In this document: positions 1-6,556 of the stretch, piece by piece
Numbering within the stretch: the first letter of the stretch is position 1
Layout: each line of letters begins with the position of its first letter
From: Streptococcus sp. oral taxon 431
GTDB taxonomy: Bacteria; Bacillota; Bacilli; Lactobacillales; Streptococcaceae
DNA length: 32,678 nucleotides
Assembly: GCF_023115445.1 (NCBI RefSeq)
Contig: NZ_JALDUI010000019.1
Span: forward strand, 1 to 32,678
Reading direction: 5' to 3'
Made by a program: the position numbers and the translations under genes
The notes under the pieces: generated by a model
Databases searched by the model: none
The model's input: the letters and a program-made list of their open reading frames with translations, nothing else
Told to the model about the DNA's origin: nothing

Positions 1-43
1 TCCTTAGTTTGACTATGGAATTCAAACTACTTTTCATCAAATA

Positions 44-73
44 CCTTGATATACTTGACAAATGGTAGAAAAG
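44..73 (-). repeat. 30-bp sequence repeated inverted at 32606-32635
   Basis: The reverse complement of these 30 bases matches 32606-32635 exactly. The sequences diverge immediately on both sides of the shared block. This is what two terminal inverted repeats of one IS family would look like, but I cannot name the family. Confidence 0.75.
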
Positions 74-108
74 GACTTAGTCCTGTACAATACAGAACTA
101 AATCCTTT
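70..108. other. Long hairpin, 18-bp stem with 3-base loop
   Basis: AAAGGACTTAGTCCTGTA (70-87) and TACAGAACTAAATCCTTT (91-108) pair with only two G:T-type positions. Read on the minus strand it is followed by CTTTTC, so it could act as a terminator there. It is adjacent to the 30-bp repeat at 44-73. Confidence 0.6.
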
Positions 109-200
109 GCTTAAATTAATTGTCTAACTTTTTGGGATCAGTACAAATATGACTAGAGCGTTTTCTATATATCCGAACATCTAATTTATTTCACAAAAAA

Positions 201-220
201 TGTAGTCAAAAGTGTAGTCA
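201..220 (+). repeat. Tandem TGTAGTCA pair, arm-type integrase site of a second element
   Basis: TGTAGTCA occurs at 201-208 and 213-220, a 12-bp period. The pair lies 97 bases left of the attachment core at 317. The GGTTACC/GGTTGCC pair at 9839-9857 has the same 12-bp period and lies about 98 bases left of the right core. I infer arm-type binding sites of a different tyrosine integrase, marking the end of another element formerly or still integrated at this site. Confidence 0.5.
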
Positions 221-316
221 TTCGGTTGATTTTTATTGCAATACATTGAAATTGGAAAATTCAAGAATCGCGTTAAATCAAGGTTTTTTCGTTTCTACTG
301 AAACGTAATGACCCAC

Positions 317-332
317 TATTTAACCTCTGTAA
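317..332 (-). other. Left attachment core (attL), duplicated 3' end of rpmG
   Basis: The 16 bases 317-332 match 9955-9970 at 15 of 16 positions. Read on the minus strand, both copies encode the L33 C-terminus Thr-Glu-Val-Lys followed by a stop codon (TAG at the left, TAA at the right). Similarity continues more weakly to the left (about 266-316 against 9904-9954). This is the direct repeat expected from site-specific integration into the 3' end of rpmG. Confidence 0.8.
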
Positions 333-415
333 GGAATACTTAAAATCTATTTTAGTTGCTAGAAACCTTATTAAATCAACGTTTAAGGGTTGTTGGTTTT
401 GATAAAACTATCAAA

Positions 416-435
416 GGTTGCCAAAAAGGTTGCCA
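416..435 (+). repeat. Left arm-type repeats (GGTTGCC pair)
   Basis: GGTTGCC occurs at 416-422 and 428-434, 12 bp apart, about 85 bases inside the left core. The same arrangement recurs at the right end (9839-9858). These are likely arm-binding sites of the resident integrase. Confidence 0.6.
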
Positions 436-440
436 CAGAT

Positions 441-1706
441 TTAAGAGGTCAGCTCAGCTATTTTGTTTAAATAGATATCGACCGCCTGAGTTTGATTCTT
501 AGGAGCAAGTTCAGCATAAATGTCCATTGTAGTCTTGATTGATTTGTGTCCCATCCGAACTTGTAATTCTTTCCAATTCATTCCAGCATTCAACATCATG
601 GATGCGTGAGTGTGGCGGAATAAGTGAAAACCATAATCTGGCAGACTAGCTTCACGCAGTCGCTTTTTGAGTGTTGCACGTTCGTTTCTGTCGCACATAT
701 AGTTACCATAAATAGTAGGAAAGATTAACTTACTTTTTGGAAGATTATTTTTCTTGAAATAGAGATTCATCTCATCGTGGAAATTTTGAAGCTCCTCAAT
801 GATTTGGTACGGAACAGCTATTCGTCTGTTACCTGAATCAGATTTTGGTGTGTTTTTACAAACGACTTCGCCTTTCAAACCTAATTTTGGTTTTGCATTT
901 TTCCAAACAAGTGTTTTATTAACTAGTATTTCGGAATTATCAAAATCAAGGTCATAGATAGTCAATGCTAATAGTTCATTGATTCTCATACCTGAAGCAA
1001 GTAAACTATCGCAAATAACTTTAAATCGGCGATTAGCCCTAGTATTAGGCAGACTATCAACGATGCTTAACCAAGTAGATAGATCCTCATCATGAAGGAC
1101 CATAATACGTTTTTGGTTGCTTTTGGGCTTTGGCGGGATTTTGATAGACTGAGCGGGGTTAAATTTGAGCTCAAGATGTGTTATTCCAAAATCAAAAATA
1201 TCACTTAATTTATGGGCAATAGCTCCAAAATCTTTAGCTGAACCCTTTTCAGCTCTCTTTATACCTGCATCCACAGATTCTTTAGATTTTTTTGCTAATT
1301 GGTTGATCCAAGTCTGTATATCTGACGAGGTAATTTTTTCAGGTTGATACTCTCCGAATCGTGGTAGTATATAGGTGTCAAGATAGTTCCTAACTCGGTT
1401 CAGTGTATTATCTGAACTAACCCATGTCTCATAATTTAAAAACCAAAGTTCTGCTAAGTCTGAGAAGGTAGCAACATTGAAAGTTTCTTTCCTTGTTGAG
1501 TCATTTTCCTCAAAGTCAATTTTAGCTTGAATAATTTTACGGTCTAAAGAACGTAAGGTTTTAGCGGTAATAGTTGTTTTGACTGGTTTTCCAGTTTTAG
1601 AATCAAGTCCTAAGTAGATACTTTTAGCTGAATAACTAATTTCGCCATTGTTCTTTATTCTCTTTAAAACACTTTTCCCTTTATGGATAATTTTTTCTGT
1701 ATTCAT
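441..1706 (-). CDS. int: Tyrosine site-specific integrase
   Basis: Catalyses integration and excision of the element between the rpmG site and the circular form. The protein has 421 residues from ATG at 1706, which follows a GAGAG-type ribosome binding site; a 5-codon TTG extension to 1721 is possible but less likely. The N-terminal third (to about 65) resembles the arm-binding domain of Tn916-type integrases, followed by a SAM-like core-binding domain. The catalytic domain shows Arg in SGMRINELLAL (about 241), Lys in TPKSDSG (about 288), His-x-x-Arg in HLFRHTH (361-364), His in MGHKS (387) and the Tyr nucleophile in DIYAEL (397). All catalytic residues are present, so it should be active. 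It lies directly next to the left attachment site, as is usual, and the excisionase-like gene precedes it in the same orientation. Confidence 0.95.
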   Translation of the reverse strand: MNTEKIIHKGKSVLKRIKNNGEISYSAKSIYLGLDSKTGKPVKTTITAKTLRSLDRKIIQAKIDFEENDSTRKETFNVATFSDLAELWFLNYETWVSSDNTLNRVRNYLDTYILPRFGEYQPEKITSSDIQTWINQLAKKSKESVDAGIKRAEKGSAKDFGAIAHKLSDIFDFGITHLELKFNPAQSIKIPPKPKSNQKRIMVLHDEDLSTWLSIVDSLPNTRANRRFKVICDSLLASGMRINELLALTIYDLDFDNSEILVNKTLVWKNAKPKLGLKGEVVCKNTPKSDSGNRRIAVPYQIIEELQNFHDEMNLYFKKNNLPKSKLIFPTIYGNYMCDRNERATLKKRLREASLPDYGFHLFRHTHASMMLNAGMNWKELQVRMGHKSIKTTMDIYAELAPKNQTQAVDIYLNKIAELTS

Positions 1707-1803
1707 GGTTGCTCTCTTCAATCAATCGAAGAATGAAAAAAGCTAAAATAGATTGTATCGCTCACTTTCTTTTTTGATACTCTTATTCTAGCATATTTTT
1801 CTT

Positions 1804-2064
1804 CTAGTTACAGCTTAGAAATTCGATGACATCACTGATACTGTAATATACTGTTCTAGTACCCTCAATGGGTGGTTCTAGTCGCTTTAGACCCTTACTT
1901 TCCCACGATTTAAGAGTATTGGGAGAAATGCTGAGTAGGGAAAGAAGTTCTTTTTGAGTATAGATACCTGACTTACTTTTCTCATTATTTAAGTGCTTTA
2001 GTAATTCAATGATGCTATGAAGCATGTGTTCAATTTGCTTAAATTCAAAATTATTACTAGCCAT
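1804..2064 (-). CDS. Excisionase-like / helix-turn-helix DNA-binding protein
   Basis: Small protein of 86 residues. Its C-terminal half carries a MerR/AlpA-type winged helix: TQKELLSLLSISPNTLKSWE, then a short wing and YYSISDVIEFLS. This pattern is common in recombination directionality factors and in HTH_17 proteins encoded beside integrases. It lies about 100 bases upstream of int and is co-directional with it, so an accessory role in excision is the simplest reading. A transcriptional regulator of the integrase is the alternative. The N-terminal 35 residues look alpha-helical and carry no motif I recognise. Confidence 0.7.
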   Translation of the reverse strand: MASNNFEFKQIEHMLHSIIELLKHLNNEKSKSGIYTQKELLSLLSISPNTLKSWESKGLKRLEPPIEGTRTVYYSISDVIEFLSCN

Positions 2065-2146
2065 ACTAGTCTCACTTTCTTTGGAAAAATTTATTGAAAT
2101 ATGAGATACTAGCAGTAGGGGTAAGCTACTGCCTATCTCTTAATTC

Positions 2147-3421
2147 TTATTTGCTACTACTTTCTGCTTTGGTCGGCTTTTGAGTAGTAGCTTTATTTTT
2201 TTGGTTGTTAATCGGAGTCATGGAATGATGAAAAGCATCTTGTTCAAAGTTATAGACTAGCTTTTCCCTGTTCCATTTATCAAACAAATAAGCATGTTGC
2301 TCAATTTGTTGTAGTGTATGGTTATCAAAGTCTTCAGAACTATAGGTTATTGATTTGTATAGAAATCTACCATCGTTTTCCTTGGTTTTGAAATGGTAGA
2401 TTACTTTTGTAAGCCTACGCTGTAATTGTTCATAGGGATCAATTTCTTGTTGTCCCTCAGGAACCATTAAGTTATAAGCATGCTTGGGTGTGAAAATAGA
2501 AGCAATGTGTATTTCATTCCATAATGCTACAGTATTAGTGTAGCGGGCATGGAGTTGAGCTGGATAAACATCTGTTACCTTTAAGAACTCTTTGTATGCC
2601 ATTCCTTTGAATTCATCCAGAAAGAGAATAGGTTCAGCACAATACAGGTCTAAACCACCATTATCATGGTCGGTCCATACATAGACATTTTCTCGACCAT
2701 AAATTTGTTTTAGTTGAACTTGTGTATGAGACTTCCCAGAGCCACTATCACCAACATGCCAAACAACCTTCAATTCTTTGGTATCAGGAGTCTGAGATAA
2801 TCTGTGCTGAAAGAAATGCTCACGAATCATCTTAGAGTATTTACGAAATTCCAGATTACCTCGCATAATCTCCTCAGGGGTTGCACCATTCTCAATCTGA
2901 TTTTGAATAAAATGCAGTTCTGACCTAAATCCTTGGTTTCCAGCCCTCAATTCTCCGTGCACTTTCATGGGGACTACTATCGTATGGGCCTTTTCCTCAT
3001 GCTTACCAGATTTTTCAAGATAAGTGATAACTTCTTCCTTGGTGCCTCGTGTCAGTTCGGCATGAATTGTAGGATAAAGTTTCTGTAAGGCAGAAAATCG
3101 AAAGGCTTTTTTATCTTCTAGTATCATGTGGCAATGGTGTGTGCCATTTTCACCAATTTCATAATTGACAGCACAAACAACATTTTCGTTGCGAGCAATC
3201 CATCGTTCCATTAAGAAATCAACGATTTCTTCAGGACTAAGAGGAACATCAGTATCTGGAAGAAGTTTACGGAACTCCTGAATTCGTCTTTTTGTTTTGA
3301 GCTTGAAATTGTCGTTGTCAAAAAAATCCGATTTTTTATCAAATAATTTGTCAACGTTATTTAACACGCAACAGAAGCTATTAGCACGATAATCTGATGA
3401 AATATTATTTGCTTTTGTCAT
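2147..3421 (-). CDS. CRESS-type Rep / relaxase: HUH endonuclease fused to SF3 helicase
   Basis: Predicted initiator of rolling-circle replication and/or the relaxase that nicks the element for transfer (424 residues; ATG preceded by AAAGGAG). The N-terminal HUH domain shows the three motifs of circovirus-type Reps: FCCVLNN (16-22), His-Cys-His (96-98) and a Tyr-Leu-Glu-Lys YxxK motif (134-137) with the presumed nicking tyrosine. The C-terminal superfamily 3 helicase shows Walker A GDSGSGKS (224-231), Walker B ILFLDEF (265-271), a sensor-like segment IASIFTP (307-312) and a basic QRR (334-336). This order (Viral_Rep then RNA_helicase-like domain) is that of ssDNA-virus Reps and of a relaxase family found on streptococcal integrative elements. 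The last 30 residues are low-complexity Lys/Thr/Ser. A stem-loop with a circovirus-like nick site lies 95 bases upstream. Domain assignment is firm; whether it drives transfer, replication or both is inference. Confidence 0.88.
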   Translation of the reverse strand: MTKANNISSDYRANSFCCVLNNVDKLFDKKSDFFDNDNFKLKTKRRIQEFRKLLPDTDVPLSPEEIVDFLMERWIARNENVVCAVNYEIGENGTHHCHMILEDKKAFRFSALQKLYPTIHAELTRGTKEEVITYLEKSGKHEEKAHTIVVPMKVHGELRAGNQGFRSELHFIQNQIENGATPEEIMRGNLEFRKYSKMIREHFFQHRLSQTPDTKELKVVWHVGDSGSGKSHTQVQLKQIYGRENVYVWTDHDNGGLDLYCAEPILFLDEFKGMAYKEFLKVTDVYPAQLHARYTNTVALWNEIHIASIFTPKHAYNLMVPEGQQEIDPYEQLQRRLTKVIYHFKTKENDGRFLYKSITYSSEDFDNHTLQQIEQHAYLFDKWNREKLVYNFEQDAFHHSMTPINNQKNKATTQKPTKAESSSK

Positions 3422-3433
3422 GATTTTTCTCCT

Positions 3434-3514
3434 TTGTCATATATAAGTTGTGACAATTATAATGCTGAAACTTATTGATATATCAGTATTTAGTAGGTAA
3501 TGTCATATTGTCAT
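3434..3514. repeat. TGTCAT iteron-like repeats beside the stem-loop
   Basis: TGTCAT occurs at 3501-3506 and 3509-3514, 8 bp apart and one base from the stem-loop. A further TGTCAT lies at about 3435, with an inverted TGACA about 11 bases on. Read on the rep strand these are ATGACA repeats directly 3' of the stem. In circoviruses, Rep-binding hexamers lie at this same position. Confidence 0.5.
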
Positions 3515-3515
3515 G

Positions 3516-3541
3516 AAGTCGGGGTAATACTAGCCCGACTT
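3516..3541 (-). other. Candidate replication/transfer origin: stem-loop with nonanucleotide TAGTATTAC
   Basis: AAGTCGGG (3516-3523) and CCCGACTT (3534-3541) form a perfect 8-bp stem with a 10-base loop. On the minus strand, which is the rep coding strand, the loop reads CTAGTATTAC. It contains TAGTATTAC, the nonanucleotide at the apex of circovirus origins, where Rep cuts between the seventh and eighth bases. The loop, strand, distance to rep and adjacent hexamer repeats all match that origin design. A nick would be expected between 3526 and 3525. Confidence 0.75.
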
Positions 3542-3542
3542 A

Positions 3543-3558
3543 GCCAGCTAAAGCTGGC
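3543..3558. other. Second hairpin in the origin region
   Basis: GCCAGCT (3543-3549) and AGCTGGC (3552-3558) pair perfectly around a 2-base gap. It lies between the coupling-ATPase gene and the putative nick site. It could be part of the origin, a terminator remnant or a protein-binding dyad. There is no T-run after it on the minus strand. Confidence 0.5.
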
Positions 3559-3581
3559 GAGGCTGTAAGCCAAACCTCCGC

Positions 3582-4325
3582 CTAAGGGCTACGGGCAACA
3601 GCCTCATCAGTTAGTGGAAGTCCTCGACTAAGTAAGTCAGTAATTAATCGCTCCGCCTTATCCATATCCCTGATGATATATGTTCTAGCTTCAATAACGT
3701 GTTGACCATCAAATTGAATGTTAACCTCTCCCTGTCCTTTGTTCCGATTAACCTCATCATCGGGGAACAGCATCTGTTTGGCTTGAGGACTTAATCGCCC
3801 TATGGAGACTTTAGTAGAAAAGTTCTCGCGACCACCAGAAGGAAATACAATAGCATCTATCCGTTGACAAACACACAAAAAATGAAAATTGACCTGTCTC
3901 GATAGGCGTAATAAATTCCCTACCTTTTGTAAGAACTCCTCTTTATCGGCTTTTTTGGGAATACTTTCCACTGTGCTCTGATACTCTTCAAAAATCAAAA
4001 AGAACGGAGGGTACTTTTTATCAGGATTGGCTCTACGGTTTTCAAAGATGCTATAAGCTTGCCGAAAACCATTGTAAACGGAATCACCAAGATACACATT
4101 ATCAAATTGTCTCCACTGCCAATAGTCTATCCCTTGTTTGTAATCAAGTATCATGATAGAAGCATCATCCGAATGAATTGTTAATATACTTAATATATTT
4201 TTAACAAAGTAAGATTTCCCGCTATTTGTGGGTGCTGAAATGAGGAGATGTGGAAAGCGGTTGCAGTTCCATTCAATAGGTTCGTTGCTGCTTTCTTTTC
4301 TCAGTACATTCAATTTAAGTGTCAT
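3582..4325 (-). CDS. Small FtsK/TcpA-like ATPase, putative coupling protein
   Basis: Predicted DNA-pumping or coupling ATPase that would link the relaxase-DNA complex to a conjugation channel. The start is ATG at 4325, overlapping the upstream stop codon as TGATG, which implies translational coupling (247 residues). Walker A is APTNSGKS (31-38), Walker B FFLIFEEY (108-115), and a CQR motif at 153-155 matches the post-Walker-B motif of FtsK/SpoIIIE and TcpA proteins. There are no membrane segments and no gamma domain, so it is much shorter than FtsK or Tn916 Orf21. The membrane protein encoded just upstream (4325-4855) may supply the membrane part. It sits directly upstream of the origin and rep. 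The ATPase fold is clear; the coupling role is inferred from context. Confidence 0.8.
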   Translation of the reverse strand: MTLKLNVLRKESSNEPIEWNCNRFPHLLISAPTNSGKSYFVKNILSILTIHSDDASIMILDYKQGIDYWQWRQFDNVYLGDSVYNGFRQAYSIFENRRANPDKKYPPFFLIFEEYQSTVESIPKKADKEEFLQKVGNLLRLSRQVNFHFLCVCQRIDAIVFPSGGRENFSTKVSIGRLSPQAKQMLFPDDEVNRNKGQGEVNIQFDGQHVIEARTYIIRDMDKAERLITDLLSRGLPLTDEAVARSP

Positions 4326-4855
4326 CAAATTTCTCCTTCGTCACTGTAGAGGGGTTTAGCCTGACTATGTTTAAGACGATTTAAATCTTCCTTAGTGATC
4401 AGATTAATTTTGAGTTTTAAATAAGGTTCTTCCTCTACCATGTTAAATATAACATCAAGGTTATCATTGTAACTACGTACCGTTTGACGTAGCTGAATTT
4501 TCCAATCATCAAAGTCTTGTTGAACTGGCATTTTTGATAACCAGAGATAGAAATCTTGACCCTCTCGTTGTATCCCATTTGGAAAATGAATTGTGTTCAG
4601 ATATATGCTGAGCTTTGAAGCTTGATGTATAAGCTCAGCATGAAAATCTGAATAATAGTTTTGTTCTTCTTGAGAGTCAATAAATAACTTTAACAAATGT
4701 TGAATTTGCAAGTTTGTGTTTTTGATAGCTTTCGGAAGTAGCTCTTCGCTAGGCAATGTATAGATAAGAATAATCATATTAACAAATACAAACCCTGAGT
4801 ATAGTATTGAAAAGATGGATATTAAGTAGAGTACTAACTGTAAAATGTATATCAT
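4325..4855 (-). CDS. Unrecognised membrane-anchored protein, coupled to the FtsK-like ATPase
   Basis: A protein of 176 residues that I do not recognise. The first 35 residues form one or two hydrophobic segments (IYILQLVLYLISIFSILYSG, then FVFVNMIILIYTL). The rest is soluble, helix-rich and charged. The start ATG follows AGGAGAT at a spacing of about 10 bases. Its stop overlaps the start of the ATPase gene (TGATG), and the upstream gene ends 6 bases before its start. The tight coupling suggests that it works with the ATPase, perhaps as its membrane tether. That function is an inference from gene order only. Confidence 0.7.
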   Translation of the reverse strand: MIYILQLVLYLISIFSILYSGFVFVNMIILIYTLPSEELLPKAIKNTNLQIQHLLKLFIDSQEEQNYYSDFHAELIHQASKLSIYLNTIHFPNGIQREGQDFYLWLSKMPVQQDFDDWKIQLRQTVRSYNDNLDVIFNMVEEEPYLKLKINLITKEDLNRLKHSQAKPLYSDEGEI

Positions 4856-4861
4856 TAAAGT

Positions 4862-5293
4862 TTATCTCCTGTTAAACGCATCGTTATACTCTAACGTAAT
4901 GTTCAAACGTAACTTATCATCCGTCCACGCTTCAAAATCGTAATAAATTATCATCCCATAGGGGTAGCTATTCGTTTTATAAGAAACCAAATCATATAGT
5001 TTTTGAGCATGCTGTTGTTGAGCTGTTATGATAAAAGGATTTTCTCTGTGTTTTAATAGCAGAGAGTCTTTTTTTACAGCATAACTAGGGACAAGTGCTT
5101 GTAAGTGTAGATATCCTTTGCTCTCATAAGATATATATTCAAACTTACTCACTAGATTCAAACGATCTTCTAGACTTAAGTTAACTAGTTGATCGCTCCC
5201 CAGTATTCCTAGCAACTTTTCACACTCTTTGACACATCGATCAAAAGTAATAGAAGGATTTTGTCTGATTGCTTCTTCAAAAATTGTTTTCAT
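4862..5293 (-). CDS. Hypothetical protein of the element
   Basis: A soluble protein of 143 residues with no motif I recognise. The start ATG follows AAGGAGAGCAAAA, a strong ribosome binding site. It has no signal peptide or membrane segment. The C-terminal half is aromatic-rich and probably of mixed alpha/beta structure (segments PYGMIIYYDFEAW and LRLNITLEYND). It is the middle gene of a co-directional run (5671 to 2147), so it is probably expressed with the replication/transfer genes. Function unknown. Confidence 0.65.
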   Translation of the reverse strand: MKTIFEEAIRQNPSITFDRCVKECEKLLGILGSDQLVNLSLEDRLNLVSKFEYISYESKGYLHLQALVPSYAVKKDSLLLKHRENPFIITAQQQHAQKLYDLVSYKTNSYPYGMIIYYDFEAWTDDKLRLNITLEYNDAFNRR

Positions 5294-5374
5294 TTTTGCT
5301 CTCCTTGTAAATATTTTTTTGTCAGCACGAAATAACTTAAGCAGTTGGTGATCTAGCTCTTTTTAGAATCATAC

Positions 5375-5671
5375 TTATTCCTCTACCGTTGCTTTCTCAG
5401 CTTTAATAGATAACGCTGCTCTATTATTAGATAGATAAGCTGAGAATGTTACATTTTGTAATCTCAGATTGATTTTTTCATCTAGATACGAAGTGTATTC
5501 TGAAACTGTCGAGTTGTTAACTTTTATGACTCTAGTAATATATTTTCCAGTATCATTTCGAAAACCAACGTCCAGTTTTACGTTTCCAGTTGCCTGCTTC
5601 GTTTCAAAGTCTAGTTCTTGACTCAAACCTAATAAAGTTACAGTTACAACAACCTCTTCACAAGAAATCAT
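5375..5671 (-). CDS. Small hypothetical protein, first gene of the rep operon
   Basis: A protein of 98 residues starting with ATG at 5671 (MISCEEVVVTV), which follows AAAGGAAT. A longer frame to 5731 exists but would start inside the probable promoter region. The sequence alternates hydrophobic and polar residues in a way that suggests a small beta-barrel, for example VTVTLLG, GNVKLDVGF and YITRVIKV. An OB-fold or single-strand-binding role would fit a rolling-circle module. I see no diagnostic motif, so that is speculation. It is the first gene of the leftward run 5671-2147. Confidence 0.6.
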   Translation of the reverse strand: MISCEEVVVTVTLLGLSQELDFETKQATGNVKLDVGFRNDTGKYITRVIKVNNSTVSEYTSYLDEKINLRLQNVTFSAYLSNNRAALSIKAEKATVEE

Positions 5672-5809
5672 TCTTTTATTCCTTTCGCCGCAATCTTTAA
5701 ATACTATTGCTTTGTGGGACTTGTTAAGCAATAATAATCACTAAGTAACAGAGTGTTAGGCTATTTTACATTGGAATCACCCCCTTTATAATCATTTTAT
5801 GTTTAAATT

Positions 5810-5857
5810 AGTTAGCTAACTTATGACACTATTTTATACGAATAAAAACATTTATTC
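5810..5857. promoter_or_regulatory. Dyads in the divergent control region of the element
   Basis: A perfect 12-bp palindrome AGTTAGCTAACT lies at 5810-5821. A second dyad, GAATAAA-aaca-TTTATTC, lies at 5840-5857. A 15-base direct repeat, TGACACTATTTTATA (5823-5837), recurs as TGACACTTTTTTAAA (5902-5916). The second copy overlaps the -35 of the rightward promoter. These are likely operators for one of the HTH proteins of the element. Confidence 0.5.
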
Positions 5858-5900
5858 AATAAGGTTTTGTTATTGTTTGGTGTCGTAAAATACATTACTT

Positions 5901-5929
5901 TTGACACTTTTTTAAAAAGATGTTATAAT
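5901..5929 (+). promoter_or_regulatory. Consensus sigma-A promoter for the HTH regulator
   Basis: TTGACA (5901-5906), a 17-base spacer and TATAAT (5924-5929) give a perfect consensus promoter. It lies 20 bases before the regulator start codon at 5950 and its AAGGAGG ribosome binding site. A TGACAC repeat overlaps the -35, which suggests repression. Confidence 0.85.
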
Positions 5930-5949
5930 GGTGAAAAAGGAGGAGATAT

Positions 5950-6516
5950 ATGTTTCATTTTTCTGATTTAAAGAAAGAAAAACAGATAGATTTTATCTCT
6001 AAAAATCTATCTGAAATTTTATTTAAGCAACGACATGAACTTAATCTATCACAAGAACAATTTTTAAAAAAATTCTTTGATTATAATATCTATACTAAAA
6101 AATCTGGTTATTTATCCTTATCACAATTAAAACGATATGAAAAAGAATATAAAAAGCAAGTTCCTTTCACTGTACCTAAAAAAAATAGTAAAATATTTGA
6201 TATAATTCTAAATTTCTCTGTTGTAGATACGATATATAAAGAAAAAATATTTCAGGATTATTTAAAAGAAGATTCACTTAGATTTGCTAAGCAATTAGAA
6301 GAACTAGGTTTATTAGATTGTCTAGAAAAAGCAACTAGTGGGATAGTTGCAATGAATTATTACAATTCTCTAACAGGTAAAAATTATGATAAATATTTTC
6401 TATTGGATTGGTTATTCAATAATGCGAGACAAGGCTTGGCTGGGGAGCAGATACCTGAACTAATTTACGATGGTATTAAAACAAGGCATGATATAAAGGG
6501 AGCAACTAAAAACTAA
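5950..6516 (+). CDS. XRE-like helix-turn-helix regulator of the element
   Basis: A protein of 188 residues with a strong AAGGAGG ribosome binding site and a perfect consensus promoter. The N-terminal region (about 14-63) resembles an XRE helix-turn-helix: ILFKQRHELNLSQEQFLKKF, then a loop and SLSQLKRYEKEYKK. The rest is helical and of unknown fold. It is divergent from the rep operon (5671-2147) and shares its control region, so it is the best candidate for the element's master repressor or activator. It is very rich in Lys, Asn and Tyr and in A/T third positions. The DNA-binding assignment is moderately sure; the target is inferred. Confidence 0.7.
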   Translation: MFHFSDLKKEKQIDFISKNLSEILFKQRHELNLSQEQFLKKFFDYNIYTKKSGYLSLSQLKRYEKEYKKQVPFTVPKKNSKIFDIILNFSVVDTIYKEKIFQDYLKEDSLRFAKQLEELGLLDCLEKATSGIVAMNYYNSLTGKNYDKYFLLDWLFNNARQGLAGEQIPELIYDGIKTRHDIKGATKN

Positions 6517-6556
6517 ATTAGCAAATTTAAAAAAGCCAAGTTCAAAAATGCTTGGC

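Larger units (their letters stand above)
1..145 (-). mobile_element. End of an IS3-family (IS150/IS861-like) insertion sequence, partial
   Basis: Read on the minus strand, positions 145 to about 120 give TGTACTGATCCCAAAAAGTT, which resembles the terminal inverted repeat of IS150/IS861-type IS3-family elements (TGTACTGACCCC...). The outer end therefore lies near 145 and the element extends leftward out of the window. No transposase frame is visible in the 145 bases present. An 18-bp stem with a 3-base loop (70-108) and a 30-bp sequence (44-73) that recurs inverted at the right end of the window lie inside this stretch. The family call rests on memory of the terminal repeat. Confidence 0.5.

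Noticed and set aside
201..435. CRISPR-like short repeats
   Set aside because: There are only two copies per site with a 12-bp period and no spacers; integrase arm sites explain them better.
3543..3558. Second hairpin as a conventional terminator of the ATPase gene
   Set aside because: No T-run follows on the minus strand, and it sits within the likely origin region, so I left it as an unassigned hairpin.
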